The position numbers and the translations under genes are program-made. From Glebionis coronaria (taxonomy: Eukaryota > Streptophyta > Magnoliopsida > Asterales > Asteraceae), in the NCBI GenBank assembly GCA_025667525.1, contig JANFOE010000193.1, positions 1,550,001 through 1,614,000 of the forward strand: a stretch of DNA of 64,000 bases, written 5' to 3'. Each line of letters begins with the position of its first letter. The first letter of the stretch is position 1. The notes under the pieces are model-generated. The model was not told the origin of the DNA, did not search any database, and was given only the letters and a program-made list of their open reading frames with translations. Positions 13,129-23,690 of this stretch are shown one piece after another.

Positions 13129-14097
13129 GTAATAAACATCATTCTTTGATTTAAAATTCGTCTAATTCATCACTATATCCTGCTAAAAGATTCGATTAAT
13201 CAAATTAAATACAAGTTAGGGTTTGTGTTAAATTAAGGGTTAATTGATTAGGGGTTTTTGATGGGTTTTGCTCGGAATACATCCAGAATGAGTTTAGTTG
13301 CTTTAGATTGCCTTTAAACTCACAAACGCGCCTAGATTAATCTTGAATAGGGTGTGTTTTGAAGTTCCGGATGAACAAAGCTTGAAAACTTCCGAATGAA
13401 GGAAGTTCCGAACGAACTTCCGAATGAAGGAAGTTCCGAACGAACTTCCGAATGAAGGAAGTTCCGAATGAAGGACTGCCGAATGAAGGAAGTTCTGAAT
13501 GAAGGACTTCCGAATGAAAGAAGTTCCGAATAAAGAACTTCCGAATGAAGAAGTTCCGAATGAAGAAGTTCCGAATGAAGAAGTTCCGAATGAAGAAGTT
13601 CCGAATGAAGAACTTCCGAATGAAGAAGTTCCGAATGAAGAACTTCCGAATGAAGAAGTTCCGAATGAAGGACTTCCCAATGAAGGAAGTTCCGAATGAA
13701 GGACTTCCGAATGAAGAAGTTCCGAATGAAGAACTTCCGAATGAAGAAGTTCCGATTGAAGGACTTCCGAATGAAGAAGTTCCGAATGAAGAACTTCCGA
13801 ATGAAGAAGTTCCGAATGAAGGACTTCCGAATGAAGAAGTTCCGAATGAAGGACTTCCGAATGAAGGATTTCCGAATGAAGAAGTTCTGAATGAAGAACT
13901 TCCGAATGAAGAAGTTCCGAATGAAGGACTTCCAAATGAAGAGTTTCGAATGAAGGAAAGTTCCGGATGAAGAGTTGTTTGATTGATAGTTGTTTGCATG
14001 TTCTAAGTACTTGTTGAAATATGTTATGCTTAGAAGTAAGAATGATACATATCTATATATTTTTGTGCATCAAACTTTTATGTCTTATCTTAAGCAG
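13129..14097 (+). other. Candidate leader intron before the E1 extra ORF
   Basis: A donor-like TATAAG|GTAATAAAC at 13129 and an acceptor-like CTTATCTTAAGCAG ending at 14097 sit five bases before the ATG at 14103. The interval is AT-rich, carries the minisatellite and lacks a supported gene. The layout parallels the gag leader (GT at 3047, TTTGAAG ending 3810, ATG 3819). Splicing is inferred from sequence only. Confidence 0.4.
13362..13975 (+). repeat. Minisatellite array 2, before the E1 extra ORF
   Basis: About 40 units, mostly exactly 15 bp, consensus GAAGTTCCGAATGAA, often alternating with GAACTTCCGAATGAA to give a 30-bp higher-order unit. Because the unit is a multiple of three and stop-free, several frames on both strands stay open (peptides such as VPNEELPNEE or FRMKKFRMKK), and these are not genes. 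The core TTCCGNATNAAGGA is shared with array 1, and the array lies at the same relative place in front of an ORF. Confidence 0.96.
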
Positions 14098-14102
14098 ATA
14101 CA

Positions 14103-17100
14103 ATGACTAATCCAACAGTACAAGCAATCCAAGACTCTAGAGAAGCCGCAATTGCTGAAGCACGAACACTCAAGTTCATACCAAACAACTACCGGCTGAA
14201 GCCAGTTTCAAAATCCACTCACCATGGATTTAAAGTAGCCATAGCAATCCTTGATCAATCTCATTTCAAGAATGCTTTAAGGAGTACTGCCTCGGTGCCT
14301 TATGATTATATGTATGAGTTCTGGGCTACCAAGGAAAGCACTTCAAACAAGATCACCTTCACCATCGACAACAAACAGCAGACACTTACTGTATCAGACT
14401 TCCGTAAGATATTTGGCATTAGGGATTCACCCAAAGGTATGGCATTTTCGAGGGATCCTACTAAAGACGAACTAATGGAGTTGTTCGATGCTATTGGATG
14501 TCCTGACATACGAGTTGCGTTTGAGTTTACCACTGCTAAAGTAGGACAACCTTGGAGAGCAATGTTGGGTATTCTTAGTCTATGTCTTACACCGAAAACA
14601 TCTGGGCATGATGCTTTGCGTAGTCCAATAATGAACATCTTCCATGGGATGTACACAGGCGCAAATGAAGATTATGCATTATTGTTGTGGGAAGAATTCA
14701 CCTTTCAACTCTTCCAAAACAAGAAGCTGAAGAATAACTTCTTTCCTTACCCTCGATTTATCAAGCTTATCATTAACTATTGTATGAAGAATGATGTTTC
14801 AATTAATAGGCGTGCAGCAAGTCGTCATCACACAGAAGAGGCTGATCACACTGTAGATCTAAGGCATGAAGGACCATCTGGTGGTGTTATTCCTGGTCCT
14901 ATTCCCGATTACCTTCTGACTGATAGAATTAAAGGTTTTGCTGATTACAAACTACTGCAACTAGAAATCAAGAAGCTAAAAGCAAGCCTTCAGACTGGAG
15001 AAGACTCGTCTACTACGGTCAAGAGTAAAGGTAAACGCAAGCAACCAGCTGCTTTACCTGAACCCGAAACCAAGAAGAAAAAGACTAAGGTTAAGAAGGG
15101 AAAGGGTAAGGCTGATGAGTTAGTTCTACGTGACGAAGAAGATGTTGTTGATCCTACTCTTGACAAGGCTGAGAGGAACTTAATGAAGATAGCTATTGAA
15201 AGGAGTAGGAAAGATACGGGTGGTAGTGGTTCAGGTGCAAGGATAAATATTGAAGAAGAGTACGAGGAGCTAGAGGATATTGATGAGTTTAGGTCACCTG
15301 AACGGTATTCTACTTCGAAGGAGACATCCATTCCTGTTTCAGCAAGTGTTGAAAAAGAGTCTGGTGCTCCTACAATCATGGTGTCAACTCAACCTTTAGT
15401 AACTCAACCTTTAGCAACTCAACCTCCACCAATACAACCCTTACTAACCAGACCGGTTTCAACACCATTCCTTCCACCACCAATAACTCCCATCCTTAGT
15501 ACCGTAGTAACGACCGAGCCTCTTCACTCAACCTAGAGCAGCTCTGCAACGTCTTCAATGGCTGTATTTGTAATGGCCGAAATGTTGGATAAACATACGG
15601 ATAATCACAAAAGAGAGATGGATGAACTTCGCCAAGAGCTACATAGACGAGCTCAAAGTGAAGAAGCATCTAAGAAAGCCCAAGAAGAGATGCTTGCTAA
15701 GTTCGCTGCAGAGATGGAGTTAACATGAAAAGCTCATGCAGAAGAACTAGCTCAGGTTAAGCAGGCTGAAGCTGATAAGCATGTTGCACGTATCACGAGA
15801 CTTCAAGCGATGAGGGATAAATACAAGGAGCAAAAAGAAGCACTTGAAGCTTCTGTTGAAGAGAGAGTGAAAGAATCCGTTGAATCCATTATGCCTAAAC
15901 TGCGTGATGAGTTGAAGACACTCGCGGCTGATAACTTGATGATCAAGTCATCCAATCCTTCAGAATCCGCCTACAAAATTGCTTATGAGTTAACGGATTT
16001 TGAATTAAAGAAGATCCTGAAAGCTCGAATGAGGGAACTTGGATCGTTTGATAAATCTAGGATTCAACGGGCTCTTTACAAATCCCTGAGTGACGATATC
16101 ATGGAGGATGATAGGTTATTTAAAACGTTTGGAAGTGTGGTACCATACCACATTCTGCCTGAGGAAGAAAGGGAAGAAAGTGAAGAAGAAGAGGGTACTG
16201 GTGAAGAAGAAGGTGAAGAAGAAGAAGAAGAAGAAAAGGATGATGACGATGACGATGATGGTGATGATGATGATGAGGATGATGATGATGGTGATGATGG
16301 GGGTAAACAGCCTGAAAAGGGGGATAAGGTTGCCAGCTCAAAGAAACCTGCCAAGTCTGGAACCAAGTCTAAGAAAGATGCAGCAGCAAAGGAAAAATAT
16401 ACTTCCACGGAATCAAGACGATCCAAGTGGCGTCATGATGTGAATGCTACTACATCATCATCAATTCCTGGTACATCTATTGCTGTGTCTATACCTGTTA
16501 CCACTAACCCTATTAGTTATGTTGTTGTTGCTCCTGTGATTGCAGAATAGGTAACTGAACCTAAAGCTTCACAACACTCACCCGTTCATGACACCGCCGA
16601 GATGCCTGAATCAGACCCAACAGATGTTCACGTTTCCACTCTTCTACAACAAGAACCACAATCTACTGTTCCTGAATCAAGCACACGGGACTGGGCAGAC
16701 ACGTTGGAGATTGACGAGACTGCACCGCCACAGGCTTGGATCACGGCAACGGCGCAATATGATCCAATCACAGACACTGACAGAGATATCTTATATCTCC
16801 GTATCCGCAGTCCGATTGAATTATGTGCATTTCTGGCTCATGAGTATAAGACTTCGGTCACTCCGTCGTTGGTGAATAGAGCGCTGAAGGATAAGAGAAT
16901 TCGCGCCAAAACCCGGTTAACCCGAATGGAGTTCGAGTATTATGCTGATGAGATCCTGAAAGCTCTGAATACCGTTCAACGGCCAGGTCTTCATGAATCA
17001 TAAAGAGCTCCACCTCCACTTGATCCTTCTCAAGATAATCAGATTGCTCTTGACATCTTCGTCACCAATGATCTTGATTATCTCCTCAAGGGTTCATCAA

Positions 17101-17341
17101 AGTACGCAACCTCCCTGACCTTGCTGAAAGCTGCCAACTGGGGGACAATACCCTTTATCGAGGAAAAGGTAAACCGACTATGGGTCCCAAAGGTAAATCG
17201 TAATTATGATATGTATACTGTTATAGGTGCATCTCATTGGGACGAACGAGTCCGAAGGGCGTACAGGGGTTGCTGCTTAGCCAATTCAGGAAGCAACGTT
17301 AGATCCGATATCCGCATCTCCAGTATTTTAGGGCTGAAAAC
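14103..17341 (+). pseudogene. E1 extra 3' ORF (about 1,080 codons, four stops, cut by N1)
   Basis: Unknown function. ATG at 14103 (ACAATGAC context) opens one frame maintained to 17341. Regions by codon: 1-290, a folded-looking domain (PYDYMYEFWATKES, LTVSDFRKIFGI, LLLWEEFTFQLF, YPRFIKLIINYCMK); 300-340, Lys/Arg-rich and possibly nuclear-localising; 425-480, Pro/Thr-rich; 487-620, predicted coiled coil; 682-735, Glu/Asp tract; about 777, DVNATT; 830-1079, a C-terminal domain (AFLAHEYKTSVTPSLVNRAL, SLTLLKAANWG). Stops at 15534 (TAG), 15726 (TGA), 16548 (TAG) and 17001 (TAA) can each be read as C to T changes in CAG, CGA or CAA. No RT, protease or envelope-like membrane segment is visible. The ORF resumes at 20101 after N1 and a deletion. 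E0 has a homologue. Confidence 0.85.
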
Positions 17342-17920
17342 TGTTGGGTCAAAAAGTTGGTGTGGCAGAAACTCAAAAACGAAGAAAACATGAAGAAATT
17401 GTCCAAGCGTTGTCAAGAGTTAATCAAGCGTTGACATGTACAATTTAGGCGTTGATAGCTCAAGAGTTGTCATGTACAATGTAAGCATTGTTACATGTAA
17501 TTCAAGCATTGACAAAACGTAGACAAAGAAGCTTATGGAAGCTTCTATTTAGATAAACATGCAAAAGATATTCTGCATAAGTTTATTTAAATAGAAGATT
17601 TACTTGTTTATTTATCATTATCTCTTGTAAAACCCTAATCCTTACACTATAAAAGGAACCAAGGGTCATAGGTTTTATTAATATAATTCATTCACAATGT
17701 AAACCTAAAGTGTGTGTCGACTAGACGTGGGATTCAATGTATACACATCTAGTGATTGTTTGTTATTAATATAATGAACAATCCAATTGTGTTTTAATTC
17801 ATGTTTTGTGCCTAAACACCTTGTTAATGGTTGTTGTTCTAATTCCGCTTTGATTGTTTAATCATATGAACAATGATCATTCCTAGTAGCTTCAAAGATC
17901 CGGAAACCAAGGTTTCCACA
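17342..17920 (+). repeat. N1 5' LTR
   Basis: TG...CA, 579 bp, followed two bases later by a PBS. It has three GCGTTGWYA words (17405-17459), TATAAAAG at 17648-17655, and TAATTCCGC in its distal half, as does the E2 LTR. Confidence 0.92.
17648..17655 (+). promoter_or_regulatory. TATA box in N1 LTR
   Basis: TATAAAAG, about 300 bp into the LTR. It is absent from the truncated 3' copy. Probable start site for N1 RNA just downstream. Confidence 0.65.
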
Positions 17921-17922
17921 AT

Positions 17923-17934
17923 TGGTATCAGAGC
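17923..17934 (+). other. N1 primer-binding site
   Basis: TGGTATCAGAGC, exact complement of the initiator Met-tRNA 3' end as used by plant Copia elements, two bases after the LTR. Confidence 0.9.
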
Positions 17935-19900
17935 CTCGTGGCTCGTGATGCTAGGACCAACAAGGTGTTCGTATATCGTGAAGAAGAAGAAAAATTCGTA
18001 TAGAGTTTTTCTGGACGTTTTTGTGTGCGCAGCAGTATTCAGAAAGTCATAACTTTTGATTGAACCGTTGGATCGTCACGAAATTTTATATGTGTGTTCT
18101 ACATACATATATCTAAACATCCACCGGAGGGATTGTCGAGTTTTATCCAGGCAAAAGTTATTAAGCGTCAAAGTCAGCAGTAGGATGAATACAGTTTTCT
18201 GTGGACAGCCATGTTCAAAACACGATCTCTCCTTCGTTAACCGTTGGATCTTTGTGATATTTGAACTGTAGATTCTTGGCACTTGTGTCTAGAATCTCAC
18301 TGAAGGGATCTTCGATCTGAGCTCTAAGGAAGAAGTTATTCAAGGTCGAAGTTCACTGTTTAAAGGTACTAATGTTTTTGCTTTTACATGAAATCATGAA
18401 CTAGGGTTTCTCAAACCCTAGATCGACACAAAAAAAAGCAAAGTATTAGGTTGTTTATGGCTGTTAGAATGTTATTGTTGCTGTCAAATATATGATCAAG
18501 AAGTAAATTAGGGTTTATCATAAAACCCTAAATCCATGAAGTAACAAAACAGATCGAGATTTTTGGCTAAAGAGATGGTCGTACAAAAGGTAACATATCA
18601 AGAATATTATTATAATGTCATCTGCGTATTTGTGTAAGTATATTCACATGACAAGATGTATTTTGTACGCTCGTTTCTTATTGGTGAAGGATACTTATGT
18701 TCACACGAGGAAAGCTTCCTCATTGGTGGAAAGAAGTTGTATTCGCATGATTATAGTACACCTGCATACACACGATCTAAGAAGCAAGTTAAAATAGTGT
18801 TCACATGGTTACTATGGACATGCGGTTACACGATCAAAGAAGCTTTATTCACTTATTTAACATTGAAAAGGTAACGTTGATATTTAATTCAACGTTGACA
18901 AGTGAAAAAGGTGTGGACGCTGATAAGAATGGACGCTGACAAGGTTTATGGTTGGCGCTGATGTTTGTAATCCAGACGCTGACAGGAAGGAATTTGACGC
19001 TGACAGAATAAGTCAACGCTGATAGAGTTGACAGTGTTGTCCGAGATATGTAAATCCAAACACTGATAGGTGTTGTTCGATATCGGATAAAGCATCTGAT
19101 AATGATATTGGATAAGAGAGGTTATTGGACAACAAAAGGTTTGCTGCTGTTGAGAAAACTGGTACGTTTTAAGCACACAAAAAGGAGGAAAATACACACA
19201 AAGGTACATGGAATCTCCGTTTTATTTAGAATATCATGTTGATATTTATGGCTCGGATATTTTTTAAAGGGATTAATGATCTTAAAGCGAGTTAGCAACT
19301 ATTCATGAGAATTTGATGGATATTTTAAACTATGTAATTGGGATAAACCTTATGAGAGGTTGTTACATATGGTATGAAGATGTTCTTTCATTAAATTCGT
19401 CATGAAGAGATGTTAGCTTAAGGGGAAGAGTTCTTATGGTAAGTTTGATGATTGAAGAAGATTTTCGCGAGTTTGTGTTCTATCATATCTTAAAGTCATG
19501 GACTTCCAGCCACTGACTTTAAAGGTAACTTGTTCGTGCTTTACATGTTTGGTGACGAAGACTTGTCATAACACTTGAAGGAGTTACATTATCGTGCTCA
19601 GTGTCTCACAAAGGATGAGAATATTGACAAGGGATCGAGGTCTACTTATACTTTGTGCCATGAGTATAAGTTCTTAGTCACATGGATAGTACAAGACATG
19701 GAACATAGGTTTGGGTTATTCTACTTCTACATCAAAAATATTATATTAATTGTTCTTCAAGATCATTACACAGAGCCTACATTTGGAGAATCTTCAAAGA
19801 TTGCATACATTGTTTACTTCCTTATTGATGTGACAAAAAGGGGAAGAAATACATGCTACAACTTACAAGAGATACACATAGAGTTTTGCCACTATCAACT
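17935..19900 (+). other. N1 internal region, no recognisable genes
   Basis: Nearly 2 kb without recognisable retroelement protein. The longest frame (about 19575-20003) runs through the purine tract into the LTR and resembles nothing I know. 18872-19030 is packed with variants of ACGCTGACA/ACGTTGATA, at least eight copies in 160 bp. The first 450 bp read as leader-like, AT-rich sequence. Confidence 0.7.
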
Positions 19901-19910
19901 AGGGGAAGAT

Positions 19911-20100
19911 TGTTGGGTCAAAAAGTTGATGTGGCAGAAACTCAAAAACGAAGAAAACATGAAGAAATTGTCCAAGCGTTGTCAAGAGTTAATCAAGCGT
20001 TGACATGTACAATTTAGGCGTTGATAGCTCAAGAGTTGTCATGTACAATGTAAGCATTGTTACATGTAATTCAAGCATTGACAAAACGTAGACAAAGAAG
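19911..20100 (+). repeat. N1 3' LTR, truncated to 190 bp
   Basis: Matches 17342-17531 with one substitution, then switches abruptly to E1 extra-ORF sequence at 20101. The missing 389 bp include the TATA box. Confidence 0.93.
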
Positions 20101-20253
20101 TATGTGATCAAGGGTTATCGGCAGATGGCGAAGTATGTGATCAAGAAGATAGATCAAAAGCTCCGTGAACGTAGATTGATGAGGAGCTTGGAAAGATTCG
20201 TTGGTGGTAGACCATATTTAGTGCACCACAAGCTACTGCAACGATCCATCTAA
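20101..20253 (+). pseudogene. E1 extra 3' ORF, C-terminal remnant
   Basis: Fifty codons ending TAA at 20251-20253, reading KKIDQKLRERRLMRSLERFVGGRPY near the middle, which aligns with KMIEEKLRERR and MRSLERLVGGRPY at the end of the E0 ORF (about 23570-23690). The RVEDLQLG region seen in E0 is missing here because of the N1-associated deletion. This fixes the end of the extra-ORF family in E1. Confidence 0.8.
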
Positions 20254-22506
20254 TGGGTCGTACATTTCAGGTCCACTTTATATTGGTTTTCAATTGTGAA
20301 TATGTATATTTGTGAATATTGTGCTTGTACGGCTTGATGTAGTGTTAAGGTATGATAATTCTTCAAGAATTTCTCACGAGATTCTAAATCTTTCAAAATA
20401 TATCATACTAAAGCACTACAAATATCCCTTATTAATTTAAGGGGGAGCATTAAAATGTTCTATGGCCAAACATCGATTTCATTTTTACCCAAAGACCGGT
20501 TAATCCATTCAATATCCCAAATATTAATGGTTAACATTTTGGATAAGGGGAGAAAATGGGATTAAGGAGACTTAAATGATACTTGGCTAAAAGATGAAAA
20601 AGACTTAACGATAATCCAACTTAATATGTGTAAAGCACGTGTTAAGGGGGAGCGTTTTTGATGAACAAAACACCTAAGGTACAAAACTTTTGATTTCAAT
20701 ATCACAAGTACCTTATGTGATTTTCAATGATTTTTCATGGTGGCTATACTTTCCCAAAACACGCTTAATTCACGACGATGTGGTGACAAAAGGGTGGTAG
20801 GAATAGGTTTAGTCCAATGATTCATCAGAGCCGATGGAATCTTCCCAAGGACAATTCCCTAGATAGAATTAGAAGTCCTAGGAAAGATGGAGAAAGAATG
20901 TGAACGTAGCTGAATGCCGACCAAGTACTTAAGCTAGCACTGGAACAATCACAACAAGGTGCTAGTTATGACGTATTGGTAAGCATTGAAGGGGTTGAAG
21001 AATGAAAAAGAATTGTAAAGATAAAGGGTGTAAAGAAAGAAGCCCTCCTTACAACTTTAGGCAGAAACCAGGTCAATACATATGCTATTGAGATCATTTT
21101 TAATGATTCTCGATATTGAAGAAAGACGTCATGGACCCAGTGATGCAATGCACAACCCTTCCCAGCTAACTCAAATATCTATCAAAAGGTATTTGTTTTA
21201 ATCACACGGAGATCAACACGTTATCTATTGGTTTATTCACTCCGAATAGACTCGTATTGAAAAGGTGGCACTCCTCTCCAGCCATCGCTCACTAAATCAA
21301 AACGCACTATCGAGTCTAGAGCCACGAGATCATCAAAAGTCTCATTAGGACACTTTCCATTTATTCCTTTCTTTCTCACACACTGTGAAAAGTAAGAGAT
21401 TTTTATGAGTCCTACGCAGTATTCTTGTAATATTGCCAGAACATCCGAGTAATACGCAAGTATTACAATGAAGATGGAAATCCTGCTTGAGCCAACATCA
21501 AACAAGCTCATGGTAGGTTACACGTGCGGTTCTTTTAGAACCAATCTTGTGAAAAACTGGAAAGAAACAGTGGTTTAAATCTTAATTGAACTTAAACTCG
21601 TTCCAGGCCTCTACGCATTATCATATGATCTTGCCAGAACACTCAGAGTGACTCTTCATTGATCACAGTGACGAGTGGAAATCCTTCTAGTGTTAACATC
21701 AAACAGCACTTGGTAGGTGACGTGCAAGATTCTTTATGAATTGAGCTCGTGATAACTGGAAAGCAACGATGGTGAAAATCTTAATTGAAATTCACTTGTT
21801 CCAGGTTTCATGAATTGACGGCTTCAAATCACAAGGATAATTTATCCAAGTGATTCACTCTTTATGTTCGCAGTCAGCTTTGGACGGTCGAATAAAGAGA
21901 ACGGGTTTACCCGCGAAATCCTGTCAGGAAGTTACTTAATTGAAACTATCCGTCACGGGTACGATATCTAATATCGTCCAACGGTCTTCACCGACCGGAG
22001 GTAAAATGCTACCGAATTAGAATAAAATGTCAAAGCCATTTTATTCGTGTCGTTGCTGTGTACCTGTTAAAGACGGTGGCGTTGCTGTGTACCTGTTGAA
22101 GACGGTGGCGTTGCTGTGTACCAGTTAAAGACGGTGGTGTTGCGGTGTACTTGTAGAAGTCGTTCCCACATGCTTATGTTTTTCTGCATAAAAGTTCAGC
22201 AAAAATTCAAGAAAGTACAAGATGAAGTCTTCCGCTGTACCAAACTCTGAATCTTTTGAGAATTCAACAAAAGACATAAGTGTGTGGAACATGGAGTCAC
22301 GAGGAGGCAAAATTCACAAGAAGGCAAAGATCGCACGTGATTGGTCAAAAGAACAATGCTCTCAAGCCAAAGCCTAAAAGATCAAACCAACATATTCACA
22401 ACAAAAAGAAAAAGAAGAAAAGACTACGAGCTAAAGAACGAAGACTTAGTATAGTATGCTAGGTTTAGAACTTTGTAACGTGGAGTGACCTCCCTTAGGG
22501 GGAGAT
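20254..22506 (+). other. E1 3' tail: purine tracts, duplications, small basic frame, true PPT
   Basis: Long non-coding tail. Purine-tract look-alikes TTAAGGGGGAGC occur near 20442 and 20644, homologous to those in E0 near 23860 and 24067. About 21410-21610 and 21610-21810 form an imperfect direct duplication (shared CTTGCCAGAAC-like and GAAAGAAACAGTGG-like stretches). About 22041-22150 is a 30-odd-bp tandem repeat in three to four copies (GCGTTGCTGTGTACC, GTTAAAGACGGTG). A 57-codon ATG frame at 22291-22462 encodes a very basic peptide (KKKKKKRLRAKERR) of doubtful reality. The true polypurine tract AGGGGGAGA is at 22497-22505. Confidence 0.7.
22497..22505 (+). other. E1 polypurine tract
   Basis: AGGGGGAGA directly before the 3' LTR, the expected plus-strand primer site. 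Confidence 0.88.
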
Positions 22507-22827
22507 TGTTAGAAATACGTTTTAACGTATATTAGAAGTATCGGTCACTCCACAATATTATTTATGTTGTAATAGCTCGTAGTTAACAAATACTTATTTA
22601 GTTAAGTAAGAACCGGCCCATGGGCTTGTCATGGGCCGGCCCAAGTCCATTAGTGGCTTGGAAGTATAAATACCCCTTTCCTCCTTGGAAAGGGGTTGGT
22701 TGTTGTTCATTTCCTAGTTTCACTTGAATAAAAAGACACATAGTTTTTTCTCACTTTCTCTCTCTAGTTTCTCTCTCTAGAAAACATCAACCCACTTCAT
22801 AGATTCATAGGTTATCAAGATTCTACA
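22507..22827 (+). repeat. E1 3' LTR
   Basis: Same 321-bp repeat as 2695-3015. The three differences are A/G in AACRTAT, T/C in GGCYGGCC and C/T in TTTTYTCTC. It is followed by the target duplication GCTGC at 22828-22832. Confidence 0.97.
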
Positions 22828-22832
22828 GCTGC

Positions 22833-23690
22833 AAATTGGGGTTCAATACCATGGATTGAGGTAAAGGTTGATCGTCTCTGGATAAAGCAAATAGTTCCTA
22901 GGTATGATCACTATGTCCAATTGGGTGCACCGCATTAGGGCGAAACCATACGACGAGCTTATAGCTATACATGTGGGTTCAAATCAGGCCCTCAAGTCGT
23001 ATCTCAGTTTAAATTAAAGCCATTTTAGGAGTGAGAATTCAACCCAAGGTCGGTTACCATCATTTAACAAAGATCAGACTGAAAAGAGAAGACGAAAAAC
23101 TCTAAACCATCATGGAAGGAGACTTTTTGGTTCTTCGTCTCGAAGACATTGAAGACATGCTGCTTCTGATGACTCAGGATACGCACAGACATTTGAATGT
23201 TGAAAACATCATTTCCTTGAATTCAGCTCTTAGAATGTACACACGTCGAATTGTAATCAAGAAACGAGTTGAAGATCTATAACTTGGCATGGAAAGGTAT
23301 CAGAGGAAGCTAAATCTCACTCGTCCATATACTGAAGTTCCTACTATGCACAAAAACAAATGTCCCTACACAAGTACAACAAACCCGGTTCCAGGTACTT
23401 TCTACTTAAATGGATCTGGTGAGAAGAAATTCATGAGAGTCGCTGAACATCACAAGTTTAGTGACGAGTCTCTTCAACAAGTACGGGACACATTGTTACA
23501 TCTCAACGTCACCAGGAAGCATCCCAAGGTTAAAGTAGTATGGCATGCTGGATACATAAAAAGTGTTGAATACATTATCAAGATGATTGAAGAAAAGTTG
23601 AGGGAAAGACGTTGAATGAGAAGCCTAGAACGACTCGTGGGTGGCAGGCCATATGGAGCGCACCAAAAGCTAATGGAACGATCCCTTTAA
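22833..23690 (+). pseudogene. E0 extra 3' ORF, right part
   Basis: Continues the ORF broken at 2694: NWGSIPWIEVKVDRLWIKQ, then a stop where E1 has Trp (TGG to TAG), then a frame change near 23035. In the second frame the characteristic C-terminal block of the family follows: LEDIEDMLLL, RRIVIKKRVEDL, LGMERYQRKLNLTRP, KFSDESLQQVRDTL and MIEEKLRERR, ending MRSLERLVGGRPY and TAA at 23688. Internal stops lie at 23103, after RVEDL and after LRERR. I recognise the VEDLQLG-ESYQ-KLN pattern from Asteraceae retroelement proteins, but its role is unknown. The block at about 23120-23560 is what E1 has lost. Confidence 0.8.

Larger units (their letters stand above)
17342..20100 (+). mobile_element. N1: non-coding LTR retroelement with truncated 3' LTR
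   Basis: The 5' LTR is 17342-17920 (579 bp, TGTTGGG...TTCCACA). A PBS is at 17923, the internal region is about 2.0 kb, and a purine tract AGGGGAAGAT lies at 19901-19910. The 3' LTR (19911-20100) keeps only its first 190 bp, with one mismatch to the 5' LTR. No gag or pol can be recognised, so N1 is a LARD/TRIM-like non-autonomous element. The junction at 20100/20101 also lacks about 550-700 bp of the host ORF by comparison with E0, so one deletion removed the rest of the LTR and adjacent E1 sequence, including the target duplication. LTR layout and the CGCTGAYA word link it to E2. Confidence 0.9.
2695..22827 (+). mobile_element. E1: full-length 20.1-kb Copia LTR retrotransposon with extra 3' ORF
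   Basis: Both LTRs are 321 bp, begin TGTTAG and end TCTACA, and differ at three positions, all transitions. The 5-bp target duplication GCTGC flanks the element. A PBS follows the 5' LTR and a polypurine tract precedes the 3' LTR. Internal order is leader with tandem array, gag, protease-integrase-RT-RNase H (Copia order), second leader with tandem array, extra ORF, and a 2.25-kb tail. At 20.1 kb (17.4 kb without the nested N1) it is far larger than a typical Copia element. The long coiled-coil Gag, extra ORF and several purine tracts resemble the SIRE/Sirevirus lineage, but that placement is inference. Coding regions carry stops, frameshifts and active-site changes, so the copy is not autonomous. 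Confidence 0.96.

Noticed and set aside
13303..13999. Long overlapping open frames on both strands with repeating peptides
   Set aside because: Produced by a stop-free 15-bp tandem repeat. No start context, no conserved domain, and frames open on both strands.
14103..17341. Envelope-like protein for the extra ORF
   Set aside because: No signal peptide or transmembrane segment is visible. The protein is charged, with coiled-coil and acidic regions.
17923..17934. tRNA-like sequence
   Set aside because: Only the 12 bases complementary to a tRNA 3' end are present. It is a primer-binding site, as at 3018, 32883, 40930, 49016 and 61811.
22291..22462. 57-codon very basic frame near the E1 polypurine tract as a real gene
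   Set aside because: Low-complexity Lys run, no recognised homologue, and located in a non-coding tail. Mentioned only within the tail entry.
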